Assembly: GCA_900696645.1 (NCBI GenBank) | Contig: CAADGV010000021.1 | Span: 62,001-126,000, forward strand | DNA: 64,000 nt | Source of the DNA: an uncultured Chlorobiota bacterium | Lineage (GTDB): Bacteria > Bacteroidota > Ignavibacteria > UBA10030 > UBA6906 | Reading direction: 5' to 3' | In this document: positions 17,974 through 26,965 of the stretch, piece by piece | How the letters are laid out: every line of letters starts with the position of its first letter | Position numbering within the stretch: position 1 is the stretch's first letter | Made by a program: the position numbers and the translations under genes | The notes under the pieces: model-generated | Database searches by the model: none | What the model saw: the letters and a program-made list of their open reading frames with translations, nothing else | What the model was told of the DNA's origin: nothing

Positions 17974-18554
17974 TACGATACTCCTTCTTTGGTTTGTAAA
18001 TGTTCAGTGACAATCTTCTGCACATCATTGATGGCTGACTGAAGTACATCGTTCACAACCTGATACTCATACTGGTTGCCGAGTTCAAGTTCCAACGGCG
18101 CACGTTCAAGTCGCCGCGTGATGGTTTCATCGCTTTCCGTCTTTCGGCCTGCAAGCCGTTCCTTCAGTTTTTCGAAACTCGGCGGCCTGATGAAAATCAA
18201 ACACGCCTCCGGATATTGTTTGTGAATGGAAAGCCCGCCTTTCACATCCACATCGAAGAGGAGATCCTGCCCTGCCGCCAGCAAGCGTTCGACTTCACTC
18301 TTGAGGGTTCCGTACAGCTTTCCCGGATACACTTCTTCCCATTCCACAAACTCCCCTGCGTCGATGCGCCGCTTGAATTCTTCCTCCGAAAGAAAGAAAT
18401 AGTCTTTTCCATCGGTCTCTCCGACACGTTTCTGCCGCGTAGTTGCCGAGACGGAGAAGCCGAGCGACGGGTTGAGGCGCATGATTTCCTTTGCGATAGT
18501 CGTCTTTCCCGAACCGCTCGGAGCCGATATGACGATGAGTTTTCCGCGTTGCAT
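17973..18554 (-). CDS. gmk: Guanylate kinase
   Basis: 193 residues, ATP + GMP to ADP + GDP. The P-loop SAPSGSGKTT lies at 10-19. The GMP-binding region follows (SVSATTRQKRVGETDGKDY), then FVEWEEVYPGKLYGT and the Asp-rich DLLFDVDVKGG. It is part of yicC-hicB-gmk-rpoZ-coaBC. Confidence 0.97.
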   Translation of the reverse strand: MQRGKLIVISAPSGSGKTTIAKEIMRLNPSLGFSVSATTRQKRVGETDGKDYFFLSEEEFKRRIDAGEFVEWEEVYPGKLYGTLKSEVERLLAAGQDLLFDVDVKGGLSIHKQYPEACLIFIRPPSFEKLKERLAGRKTESDETITRRLERAPLELELGNQYEYQVVNDVLQSAINDVQKIVTEHLQTKEGVS

Positions 18555-18622
18555 GCAGTTTTTTTACCAAGCTTTCTCTAGAACCTTTCGACACTCCCTG
18601 CCCGAAACTCTGGGAAGTGTAC

Positions 18623-18829
18623 TCATACGGCAACCAACAGCGTCTCAAAATTCTCCTCCGGTACAGGAAGGTTGTCTTCTTCCAGTGCCCTTACGTATCC
18701 GCGAATTGCCTCTTTGATATTCTCGACAGCTTCTTCTTTGCTCTTGCCCTGACTAATGCAGCCGCGGAGACTCGGACACTCTGCGACCCAATAGCCATCT
18801 TCACCTCGATAGATAACGACCTGTCTCAT
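18623..18829 (-). CDS. HicB-like protein (orphan antitoxin-type)
   Basis: 68 residues with the HicB partial RNase H-like fold: VVIYRGEDGYWVAECPSLRGC, then ISQGKSKEEAVENIKEAIRGYV. No DNA-binding domain is attached and no HicA toxin gene is adjacent. A strong AGGAGG ribosome site sits at the end of yicC, so it is translated within the housekeeping operon. It may be a solitary HicB-family regulator rather than half of a toxin-antitoxin pair. Confidence 0.82.
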   Translation of the reverse strand: MRQVVIYRGEDGYWVAECPSLRGCISQGKSKEEAVENIKEAIRGYVRALEEDNLPVPEENFETLLVAV

Positions 18830-18842
18830 ATCTCAACCTCCT

Positions 18843-19721
18843 TCATTCGATATTCTGCAGCTGCTCGCGGATACGTTCGATTTCTTCCTTTATATTCACG
18901 ACGAGATGCGCAATTTCTGCCGCACTCGATTTCGAGCCGATGGTATTTGCTTCGCGGTTCATTTCCTGGATCAGGAAATTCAACTTGCGCCCCGCCGCTT
19001 CATCATTTGCGAGCGCTTCGAGGAAGAACTTGTTGTGACTCCGAAAGCGAACACATTCTTCCGTGACATCCAGCCGGTCTGCCATCATGGCAAGTTCCAT
19101 CTCCAATCGTCCTTCGTCAATCGTCTCCTTCTCGAGAAGCTGCTGGATGCGCTCACGCAGTCGGATGCGTTCGTTCGGTATCTGCTGAACAGATATCTTC
19201 TCAATCTGCGTCAGCTTCTCTTCCAGAATGCCGATGCGATGGCGGAAGTCGTTGTCCAACTCGGCGCCTTCGTTGCGTTTCATCATCAACAGGCTGTCAA
19301 CGGCTTGTTCGAGAGCCTTCGAAACCAAAGCCCATTCCTTGTCGTCGGTATTCTCGATTTCGAGGGGCTCCATAACCTCCGAAAACTGCAGCAGATGCTC
19401 CAGCTTGACGCTTTCGCGGATCTTCACCGCTTTGCGTAAATTGTTCAGAAGCTTGTAGTATCCCTTAGCTGCCGAGACATTTACACGCACAGGAATATCA
19501 CCGTCGTTCTCGTGCTCGACTACAGCAAGCATGTTGATTTTGCCGCGAGAGATCTTCTTTCGGATAATCTCCTTGATTTCATTTTCCCTGTTGGAAAGAG
19601 ATCTCGGCAACCGGGTTGAGACTTCCAAAAACCGGCTGTTGACACTTCTCAACTCCACGGCAACGGTAATGCCCTTTGCAGCGGCTTCACCTCTGCCGTA
19701 GCCGGTCATACTGGCTATCAT
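18843..19721 (-). CDS. yicC: YicC-family endoribonuclease-like protein
   Basis: 292 residues from the ATG at 19721, which has GAGG close upstream. The N-terminus MIASMTGYGRGEA is the family signature. The C-terminal DUF1732 part has FLIQEMNREANTIGSKS. YicC has been linked to RNA decay. It heads the operon with hicB, gmk, rpoZ and coaBC. Confidence 0.93.
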   Translation of the reverse strand: MIASMTGYGRGEAAAKGITVAVELRSVNSRFLEVSTRLPRSLSNRENEIKEIIRKKISRGKINMLAVVEHENDGDIPVRVNVSAAKGYYKLLNNLRKAVKIRESVKLEHLLQFSEVMEPLEIENTDDKEWALVSKALEQAVDSLLMMKRNEGAELDNDFRHRIGILEEKLTQIEKISVQQIPNERIRLRERIQQLLEKETIDEGRLEMELAMMADRLDVTEECVRFRSHNKFFLEALANDEAAGRKLNFLIQEMNREANTIGSKSSAAEIAHLVVNIKEEIERIREQLQNIE

Positions 19722-19841
19722 GAACACCTCTTGAAATGATTCAGGACTAAAAAATTACGCAAAAATCGAACCGTCTGCAATCAAAACTTCAGTGCCATTT
19801 TCGCTCGCACCAATTCATTTTGGCAAGGCAAAATCCACAGG

Positions 19842-19903
19842 TTATCAACACGAAATCCGCAAATGGTGGGCAAATCTGCCGTTTTTGACTATATTGTTGA
19901 TAA
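19842..19903. promoter_or_regulatory. Paired TTATCAACA sites upstream of the rqcH-like gene
   Basis: TTATCAACA occurs at 19842-19850 and, in inverse orientation (TGTTGATAA), at 19895-19903, only a few bases before the ATG at 19908. The same 9-mer lies upstream of dnaB at 15403. Each is one mismatch from the DnaA box. The yicC/rqcH divergent spacer could therefore be a shared control region. Confidence 0.3.
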
Positions 19904-19907
19904 CATC

Positions 19908-21572
19908 ATGCTAACTAATTATCACACATTATCATACGTCGTGTCAACATTGGGGCAACATGTATGCGGGAACGCCATTGTTGAGGCCTTCTCGCAAGAA
20001 AGGGACCAACTCGTACTCCGACTGAGCCACACCGAACCGGTGCTGATCCTCTCTTGTGACAGAATTCTCAACACTCTCTACCGCCGTCCGCAGTGTGCGC
20101 GAGCCCAGTCGAACTCAGCGGATGTGCTGACTGCATGTGTTGGCCGGACGATAAGCAGCGTTCAGATGCATCCGGTTGACCGTGTGGTCATGTTCATTCT
20201 CAAGTCCGGCGGTCGAATCGACGCTAGGTTCTTTGGGGCGAAAGCGAATGTGGTTTTGGTAGATGAAAACGAAAGTATTGTTGATGCCTTTAGGGACGCG
20301 AAAGAGTTGAAGGGTAAAAAAGTCGAATACAAAAGCGGAGAACTTCTGTACGACATGGATGCGTTCCTTGCCCGACTCCGGACCCCGCAGTTGGCAACAG
20401 TTGCAACATTGATGAAGGAAGAATTTCCGACTCTCGGATCCACGGCGATTAGAGAAGTGCTGCATCGGGCGAGCGTGCCGCACAATGTCGGGGCGATGAG
20501 TATCAGGCAGATGAACATACAAGCTATTCAAGCGGCACTCGGCGCCGTGCTGAACGATCTCTCCCGTCCCAAAGCAAGAGTGTATTTGTATGATGAGGGA
20601 ACAAAGGCGGGGACCCCGGCAGCATTTTCCATCATACCTCTTTCGCATCTCAATGGTATGAAGGAAGAGTCGTTTGACGATGTTCATGAAGCGGTTCGGT
20701 TCTATATTTCACGGCTCCGCTCACGTGAATCCGTTGATGAACAAAAGCGAAGCATCATGGGAAAACTGAACCAGAAGCTCGCAAAAGCGCGCCGCACAAT
20801 TGAAGCCGTCGAAGCCGACCTGAAAGCAAACGCACGAGCAGACGAGTATCAACGTGCAGGCGAATTGCTGATGCTGCATCTACCGGACATCAATAAGGGT
20901 GATCACAGCTTTTTGGCCAAGGGAGAAAATGAAGAAATCGACATTCCCCTTTCAACGAATATAAGTCCGGCTCAGAATGCACAACGATATTTTGAGAAGG
21001 CAAAGCGTTCACGCATTGCCCGACAAGCTGCATCGGAACGATTGACGGAACTTCGGACTTCGATAGCTCCCTGCGAAACGCTGCTTGCGGCAATCGAGCC
21101 CGTGCAAACGAAGGAGGATTTGAAACAGTTCATGTCCGACTACAAGAACGAGCTTGAAAAATTCGGCATTGGTGAAAAGAGTGAAGAACGTGAGCAACTT
21201 CCCTTCAGAATCTTTACCGTCGATGGCGGCTTTGAAGTCTGGGCCGGAAAAAGCAGCAAGAACAACGACCAGCTTACGCTCAAGTATGCGAAGCCCAATG
21301 ATCTCTGGTTCCATGCCCGCGGCGCGGCCGGTTCGCATGTTGTGTTGAAGGTACAGTCGGGAAAGGGCGAGCCGGGTAAAAAAGCAAAAGAACAAGCGGC
21401 AAGCATAGCGGCATACTACAGCAAGATGAAGAACGCGAAGATGGTTCCTGTAGCGATGGCCGAAAAGAAATACGTGCGCAAACCCAAAGGTGCTGCGCCT
21501 GGCTCGGTAACAGTCGAACGGGAGAAAGTGATCTTTGCCGAGCCGGCACTGCCGCCGGAGCAACATCGATAA
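19908..21572 (+). CDS. rqcH: NFACT-family ribosome quality control factor (RqcH/FbpA-like)
   Basis: 554 residues from the ATG at 19908; an in-frame ATG at 19863 would add 15 residues. The N-terminal NFACT-N domain keeps an Asp-Arg pair (VDRVVMF), which in studied RqcH proteins is needed for alanine tailing. A long coiled-coil region lies at about 285-400. The C-terminal NFACT-R domain shows NDQLTLKYAKPNDLWFHARG and GSHVVLK. The expected role is recruiting tRNA-Ala to obstructed 50S subunits to tag stalled peptides. It was long annotated as fibronectin-binding protein. Confidence 0.9.
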   Translation: MLTNYHTLSYVVSTLGQHVCGNAIVEAFSQERDQLVLRLSHTEPVLILSCDRILNTLYRRPQCARAQSNSADVLTACVGRTISSVQMHPVDRVVMFILKSGGRIDARFFGAKANVVLVDENESIVDAFRDAKELKGKKVEYKSGELLYDMDAFLARLRTPQLATVATLMKEEFPTLGSTAIREVLHRASVPHNVGAMSIRQMNIQAIQAALGAVLNDLSRPKARVYLYDEGTKAGTPAAFSIIPLSHLNGMKEESFDDVHEAVRFYISRLRSRESVDEQKRSIMGKLNQKLAKARRTIEAVEADLKANARADEYQRAGELLMLHLPDINKGDHSFLAKGENEEIDIPLSTNISPAQNAQRYFEKAKRSRIARQAASERLTELRTSIAPCETLLAAIEPVQTKEDLKQFMSDYKNELEKFGIGEKSEEREQLPFRIFTVDGGFEVWAGKSSKNNDQLTLKYAKPNDLWFHARGAAGSHVVLKVQSGKGEPGKKAKEQAASIAAYYSKMKNAKMVPVAMAEKKYVRKPKGAAPGSVTVEREKVIFAEPALPPEQHR

Positions 21573-21592
21573 CAATTCATAGCTATCACAAT

Positions 21593-22540
21593 ATGAGATT
21601 TGCAGTCATTGGTGCCGGCGGAGTTGGCGGGTATTTTGGCGGCAAGCTTGCGAAAAGCGGCGAAGATGTATTGTTCATGGCCCGCGGAAAACATCTCGAA
21701 GCAATGCGTGCCAACGGACTTCATATCAGATCGTTCGAAGGAGATTGGATTGTTCCACCGGGAAGAATGACGGATAATCCGGACGATGCCGGCATTGTTG
21801 ATGTTGTGCTCTTCTGCGTGAAGTCGTATGACACTGAGTCGGCAGCGGCACACATTGCGCCGCTGGTTTCCGAATCAACAATCATTGTCAGTCTGCAAAA
21901 CGGGGTTGACAACGAAGAGAAGATTCGACGGATTGTTCAGCGCGGGGTTGTGTTCGGGGGTGTTTCGTACATCTATGCCACAATCACATCGCCGGGTGTT
22001 GTTACGCATACCGTCGGTCCAACGAAGATCGTCTTCGGCGAGTTGGAGAGGAACAGCGAATCAACAACACGCAAAGCAACCCTGATGCTCGACACAATGA
22101 AGCGGGCGGGAATCAACGCAACGCTGTCGGACGACATTCGTTCTGAACTCTGGAAGAAGTACATCTTCATAGCGGCCGTCGGCGGAATGACCGCCCTGAC
22201 CAGACTGACGCTCGGTGAGATTCTGGCTGTTGATGCGTCAAAAGAAATGCTGGCCGATGCTATGCGCGAAACCGATACCATTGCACAGGCAAAGGGAATC
22301 AATCTCCCGCCGGGGTATGTCGGCAAGATTTTTGAAATCCTCAAGCAGTATGACAACAGCTCACGCTCCTCGCTCTATCATGATCTCGTGAACAACAGGC
22401 GTTTGGAAATTGAAGCCTTTTCCGGGACAATCGTCCGATACGGGAGAGAATTGGGCATCGAGACGCCTGTTCACCGCGCAATCTATGCCGCGCTGTTGCC
22501 GCACCACCTTAAACTTGTCAACTCCTCTCTACCACAATAA
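21593..22540 (+). CDS. panE: 2-dehydropantoate 2-reductase (ketopantoate reductase)
   Basis: 315 residues. The NADPH Rossmann motif AVIGAGGVGGYFGG is at 4-17, followed by VLFCVKSYDTE and SLQNGVDNEE. The C-terminal helical domain has ELWKKYIFIAAVGGMTAL (catalytic Lys) and SSLYHDLVNNRRLEIEAFSG. It reduces ketopantoate to pantoate in the pantothenate/CoA pathway. Confidence 0.93.
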   Translation: MRFAVIGAGGVGGYFGGKLAKSGEDVLFMARGKHLEAMRANGLHIRSFEGDWIVPPGRMTDNPDDAGIVDVVLFCVKSYDTESAAAHIAPLVSESTIIVSLQNGVDNEEKIRRIVQRGVVFGGVSYIYATITSPGVVTHTVGPTKIVFGELERNSESTTRKATLMLDTMKRAGINATLSDDIRSELWKKYIFIAAVGGMTALTRLTLGEILAVDASKEMLADAMRETDTIAQAKGINLPPGYVGKIFEILKQYDNSSRSSLYHDLVNNRRLEIEAFSGTIVRYGRELGIETPVHRAIYAALLPHHLKLVNSSLPQ

Positions 22541-22564
22541 AAAGCTTGTTTCGAAAGGCATCAA

Positions 22565-23782
22565 ATGAAGAAGAAAGCATCACCGCTCGGCAGGTCACTT
22601 GCCACAAGGGCTATTCATGGATCAAAGCTGCATGCATTCAAAGGGCCTGTGTCCACTCCCATCTATCAAACTTCAACGTACCGATTTGACAGCTCGGATG
22701 ATGCGGTTCGCTACGCTCAAGGCGACTCAAACGTAATGGTGTACACACGCTACCACAATCCGACGACTGCGGAGGCGGAGGAACGTCTCGCATTGATGAT
22801 GAATGCGGAGAAAGCATTGTTGTTTGGCTCCGGAATGGCTGCGATTACATCGGCTGTGCTTTCGGTTGTGAAGACGGGCGACGAGATTATCAGCACTCCG
22901 GCGTTGTATGGAGGAACGTACCGGTTCTTCAGGGATATTCTCCCAAGACACGGCGTGGAGGTCAGGTACATGAACCCCGAACGGCCGGAGTCGATCATCG
23001 ATCTTGTATCACCGGGAACACGGCTCATCTATTTTGAAACACCGACAAACCCGACATTGAACGTTGTCGATATCAAAGCGCTTGTGGCGGCAACACAACG
23101 AGCCGAGCGAAAGGTTGTCCGCAAGATCGTCACGATGGTTGATAACACCTTTGCTTCTTGTCTCAATCAGAATCCATTTGCATTTGGTGTAGATGTGATT
23201 GTTGAAAGCGGCACGAAATACCTCGGCGGCCATAGCGATCTGCTTGCAGGAGTTGTTGCAGGCTCGAAAGAATTTATCAAAGGCGTTCACACACAACTGA
23301 AATACTACGGCGGCAGCGCGGATCCCTTTATGTCGTATCTGTTGTATCGAAGCCTGAAGACGTTCGAGTTACGAGTCGAGAGGCAGAATGAGAACGCGAT
23401 GGCGCTTGCGAAATTTCTGGAGAAACATCCGAACGTCAACCGTGTGTTATATCCCGGCCTTTCCTCACATCCGCAACACAGGATTGCGAAGCGACAGATG
23501 GTTGATGCGGGAGGAAATGGCTACGGTGGAATGGTTACGATAGAAGTGAAAGGCGGAGTCAAGAAAGCAGTTCGCGTGTGCGATTCGTTGCGTGTTGCGG
23601 TAAATGCCATGTCGTTGGGAGGAGTAGAAACACTCGTCAGCATACCGGTGTATTCATCCCACATCAATATGACGGACGACGAATTGCGCAATCATGGAGT
23701 AACTCCGGGTATGATTCGCATTTCTGTTGGCGTTGAAGGGATTGACGATTTGAAATCGGATTTTGCCCAAGCGTTACGGTAA
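22565..23782 (+). CDS. Cys/Met metabolism PLP-dependent enzyme (gamma-lyase/synthase family)
   Basis: 405 residues of the cystathionine gamma-synthase/gamma-lyase superfamily. Visible are TRYHNPTTAEAEERLA, FGSGMAAI (PLP phosphate contact), FETPTNPTLNVVDI, DNTFAS and ESGTKYLGGHSD with the PLP Lys. Family members make or break C-S bonds of cystathionine, homocysteine or methionine. The motif set does not decide between cystathionine gamma-lyase and methionine gamma-lyase. An insert of a few charged residues (QRAERKVVRK) before the DNTFAS strand is slightly unusual. Confidence 0.87.
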   Translation: MKKKASPLGRSLATRAIHGSKLHAFKGPVSTPIYQTSTYRFDSSDDAVRYAQGDSNVMVYTRYHNPTTAEAEERLALMMNAEKALLFGSGMAAITSAVLSVVKTGDEIISTPALYGGTYRFFRDILPRHGVEVRYMNPERPESIIDLVSPGTRLIYFETPTNPTLNVVDIKALVAATQRAERKVVRKIVTMVDNTFASCLNQNPFAFGVDVIVESGTKYLGGHSDLLAGVVAGSKEFIKGVHTQLKYYGGSADPFMSYLLYRSLKTFELRVERQNENAMALAKFLEKHPNVNRVLYPGLSSHPQHRIAKRQMVDAGGNGYGGMVTIEVKGGVKKAVRVCDSLRVAVNAMSLGGVETLVSIPVYSSHINMTDDELRNHGVTPGMIRISVGVEGIDDLKSDFAQALR

Positions 23783-23800
23783 GGGACGCGTGAAAAAGAA

Positions 23801-23828
23801 AACGGCCGCCGATGTACCGGCGACCGTT
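23801..23828 (-). terminator. Putative terminator of the Trp-rich DUF6600-like gene
   Basis: Stem AACGGCCGCCG / CGGCGACCGTT with one C-A mismatch and a 6-nt loop. Read leftward it is followed by TTTTCTTTTT. It lies in the short convergent gap. Confidence 0.75.
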
Positions 23829-23853
23829 GTGTGATTCCGCTAAAGAATCCATA

Positions 23854-25173
23854 CTACCTGCTCCTTCTTCCGCTTTCGCTTCGCCCGCCCCCGTCTGACC
23901 GGCGGGGTGAATCGCTTCGCGGCGTTTCGACACGCCGTTCGGGCGCAGCCGACCGGACTTCGCCTCCCCGTGAACGCTCGACTGAGCTTTCTCGCCGGGG
24001 CTCGTTGCGTGGCTGTTGTTCCCGCTCGGGGCGCTCAGGACGAACCTCCGGCTGGCGTTCCCGGCCTTCCCCGCTTCTTCCGGACGGTCGATCATACGTT
24101 CGTCCGTCATCGCGTTTTGGTGAATCCTGCTCGCTCCGTTCCCTGCTTCTTCCTTCCCGGCTGCGTGTTGCGTCATCAACGGGGCCCTTCAGCATGCCGT
24201 CATCCCTGCTGCGGTCTACATCCGGTCGCCGTTCAAGACTTCTTCCCGTTTCGTTGCGCGTTCTGAATTCTTCAATCCGCTTCAGATCCCTTCCTTCATC
24301 GCGGGCAACTTCACGGGAACGTGTATCAATCTTGCGCGTATCAATATCCAGGGGTCGGCCCGCCTCTTCGCGAACGCGTTCCGGCCGTTCGATCGCATTG
24401 TCAGCGCTCCGCTCTTGTATGCGCGGACGATAGACTTCAATTTGTCCGCGGTTTCCATCTTGTGAAAAGCGTTCTACCGGACGATCATCAACATCGCGTA
24501 TTCCAACAGGTTCGATGCGTACATTACCTCTGCGCTCAACAAACTCACGCTCCGGCCCGCGGGTAACAATGCGTCCACCGCTATGTCGTACACTACCTCC
24601 TGTTCGCGTTACGCCGATATAGCGCGTATTATTTTCATGACGATAGATGTGCCGATGCACGTTTGGCGACGTCATGTAACCGCAGCCGACAAACGACCAC
24701 CAATGAACCGGCGTGTACCATCGTGTGCGATAATGAATTCCCCAACTGACACTGAACACTGCATACGGACTGAGCGGAGCCCACCCGATGTAATCGGGTC
24801 CGTAGCGCCATTCCACCCACGCCGGCGCCCAGTCGTAGCCCGGAATCCAGACCCAGCCGTAGTAGTCGTCATAATGCCAGCGGCCGTAGTGGTATACTGC
24901 CCATCCCCACGGTTCATCACTCATCCAATACCATCCATCATCCGTCCACCACCAACGACCCACCGTGTAGGGGCGCCAGCCTGACGCAATTCGCGAAGGG
25001 CGCCAACCATACACTCCGCTACTGACAGAGATCCACTCACCGTGAGGAGCAAGGCCGTCGTAGAAGACTCTGAATGTTACTCCCCCGTGTGGACGCGGAT
25101 GAGCCGATGCTGTTGCCGATGAAAGTATATTCAATCCGAGAAAACATCCCAGAATTATCAACGCTGTTTTCAT
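23854..25173 (-). CDS. Secreted Trp-rich DUF6600-like protein with Arg/Glu-rich C-terminal half
   Basis: 439 residues with a signal peptide ending near SATASA. Residues about 30-190 are extremely rich in Trp, Tyr and Gly (APHGEWISV, YGWRPSRIASGW, YYGWVWIPGYDWAPAWVEW), the pattern of DUF6600 surface proteins. Residues about 215-439 are low-complexity Arg, Glu, Asp, Ser and Pro, almost certainly disordered and highly charged. Function is unknown. The reverse strand of the C-terminal half gives long spurious ORFs. Confidence 0.72.
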   Translation of the reverse strand: MKTALIILGCFLGLNILSSATASAHPRPHGGVTFRVFYDGLAPHGEWISVSSGVYGWRPSRIASGWRPYTVGRWWWTDDGWYWMSDEPWGWAVYHYGRWHYDDYYGWVWIPGYDWAPAWVEWRYGPDYIGWAPLSPYAVFSVSWGIHYRTRWYTPVHWWSFVGCGYMTSPNVHRHIYRHENNTRYIGVTRTGGSVRHSGGRIVTRGPEREFVERRGNVRIEPVGIRDVDDRPVERFSQDGNRGQIEVYRPRIQERSADNAIERPERVREEAGRPLDIDTRKIDTRSREVARDEGRDLKRIEEFRTRNETGRSLERRPDVDRSRDDGMLKGPVDDATRSREGRSRERSEQDSPKRDDGRTYDRPSGRSGEGRERQPEVRPERPEREQQPRNEPRRESSVERSRGGEVRSAAPERRVETPRSDSPRRSDGGGRSESGRRSR

Positions 25174-25240
25174 GCTCGCCTCACTTAATGAAATGACTAT
25201 CGTTCCACCAGCAGAGGTTCAATGAATATGCCAAAGAGAA

Positions 25241-25274
25241 TGCCCCGAAATCGTCTTGTTTTGACTTCGGGGCA
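25241..25274 (-). terminator. Putative terminator of argF
   Basis: A perfect 9-bp stem TGCCCCGAA / TTCGGGGCA with a 16-nt loop, about 55 bp downstream of the argF stop. Read leftward it is followed by TTCTCTTTGG. Confidence 0.55.
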
Positions 25275-25326
25275 GGGTTTGAAACGTTCAGTATTGTGTC
25301 CATTGGAGCAAAATTGAGACATTGCG

Positions 25327-26232
25327 CTAAGGCCGGTGTCCCAACAAATAGGCAATGACTCCCTTCTGGATATGCAGCCGGTTTTCTGCCTGTTGAAGAA
25401 CGATAGAGTGCTTTCCATCAAGCACATCCCGCGTAATTTCCTCGCCGCGGTTGGCAGGCAACCGGTGCATCACAACACAATCGGGCTTTGCATTCTTCAA
25501 TAATTGCGCGTTCACTTGATGTTGCTTGAAAATAATCTGTCTTCGGCCGGAATCACGCGCCGTCGGCCACACGTCTGTGTAGATCACATCGGCATCCTTG
25601 ACCGCTTCGAATGGATCAGACACCAGCTGTATTTTGCTGACGCCGGATGCCTCTGCCTGCTCAAGAACACTCGGATGCGGCTCATATCCAGTTGGCGATG
25701 AAATCACCAGATGGATCGGGAGTTTTTCTGCGAGTTCGAGCAATGAGTTGACAATGTTATTTCCATCCCCAACAAAAACGAGTTTCGTCGATGCGGAACT
25801 CTTGCCGATCTCTTGAAGCGTGAAATAGTCGGCCAGCACCTGACAGGGGTGCACGAGATCGGTCATGGCATTAATGACTGGAACGGTGGCGCTTTCAGCA
25901 AGCTGGACTACAGTTTGATGCTTTGTTGTTCTGGCGATAATCAGCTCACTGTAGTGCGAGAGAACCGATGCCACATCGTGGACGGATTCACGGGTTGCAA
26001 TGCCGATGGTTTCCTGCTGCAAAAATACGGGATGGCCCCCGAGTTGCGCGATGCCGACTTCGAACGATACCCGTGTTCGCAGTGATTGTTTCTCGAAGAT
26101 AAGAGCGGCGCTTTTGTGCACCAATGGAGTAAAATTTTGCAGTTTGCCGCTTTTGATCTTGGTTGCCAGCAAGAACATGTCAGAGAGTTCCTGCGCATTC
26201 CACGAGGCAAATGAAACAAGGTCACGCTTCAT
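25327..26232 (-). CDS. argF: Ornithine carbamoyltransferase family enzyme
   Basis: 301 residues. The carbamoyl-phosphate motif reads SLRTRVSFE (about 50-58), a known variant of STRTR. The ornithine-domain motifs are HPCQVLADYFTL, FVGDGNNIVNSL and HRLPANRGEEI; the last has Arg where HCLPA is most common in ornithine enzymes. It condenses carbamoyl phosphate with ornithine to citrulline in arginine synthesis. Because of the HRLP variant, a related transcarbamylase acting on a modified ornithine cannot be excluded. No other arg gene is adjacent. Confidence 0.85.
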   Translation of the reverse strand: MKRDLVSFASWNAQELSDMFLLATKIKSGKLQNFTPLVHKSAALIFEKQSLRTRVSFEVGIAQLGGHPVFLQQETIGIATRESVHDVASVLSHYSELIIARTTKHQTVVQLAESATVPVINAMTDLVHPCQVLADYFTLQEIGKSSASTKLVFVGDGNNIVNSLLELAEKLPIHLVISSPTGYEPHPSVLEQAEASGVSKIQLVSDPFEAVKDADVIYTDVWPTARDSGRRQIIFKQHQVNAQLLKNAKPDCVVMHRLPANRGEEITRDVLDGKHSIVLQQAENRLHIQKGVIAYLLGHRP

Positions 26233-26363
26233 GCAGTATTCCTTTAGAAGAATGGTATTAGGTGGTTGAAATCTGTTGAAAGGTAGGGGATTACGCGCAG
26301 AATTCCAAAATCATTCCCGGCAGAGAATGAACATTGCTGTTGCAGGCGATTTCAGAAGGTGCA

Positions 26364-26717
26364 TTATACCCTGCTGGTCACGTGGAAGTAGTCGGGCCGA
26401 TGCACCGGGTGCAACAACCGCTGCTCACAAGAACTGCAGATACGTTGAGCAGGGTCGGCGTCCAGAACATCCTGACTGATGGACGACTTGCAACTGATGC
26501 AAATGCCATACGTTCCGTTCTCCAACCGGTCGAGGGCATGGCGCAACTCCTCGAGTTGCGCATTGCTCTTGAAAGCCAGCAATGCGTCGATTTCACGAAT
26601 GGAGAGATCGCCATTGAGGAATGACTCCCGAGGGTGGAAGATGGTTCCTTGTTCTTCCAGGGAATCAAACAACTTGGAAAGGATTGCCCGACGCATTACC
26701 CGTTTGCTCTTGTTCAT
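26364..26717 (-). CDS. TraR/DksA-type zinc-finger protein
   Basis: 117 residues starting at the ATG at 26717, with GGAGG upstream. The C-terminal zinc finger is CISCKSSISQDVLDADPAQR followed by ICSSC, the C4 pattern of the DksA/TraR family. A helical N-terminal half contains ALLAFKSNAQLEELRHALDRL. Such proteins bind the RNA polymerase secondary channel, or have related regulatory roles. The gene is separate from argF. Confidence 0.82.
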   Translation of the reverse strand: MNKSKRVMRRAILSKLFDSLEEQGTIFHPRESFLNGDLSIREIDALLAFKSNAQLEELRHALDRLENGTYGICISCKSSISQDVLDADPAQRICSSCEQRLLHPVHRPDYFHVTSRV

Positions 26718-26965
26718 TGCCGCCTCCTTTTCTTCCAAATAGTTCTTAGAAGACCCCCCCGGATCCTCGCCTCAAAGAAGCACCGTGAAATGATATACAA
26801 AGATCGGACTTCACTCGTAAGGTACGAAAGATTTCAGGAAAGTCAAGAGCAATCGTGTGTGCCAATCGTTATTTTTTTGCATGCAGGAGATGGAACCTTC
26901 TCAAATGGAGGGAGGTTCTACTGCTGAAGCGATTTGCCGATTCCTATCCAGCCCAAGGTGTTCTT

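Noticed and set aside
18555..18842. Complete HicAB toxin-antitoxin system
   Set aside because: Only HicB is present. The gap on each side is too short for hicA and contains no such sequence.
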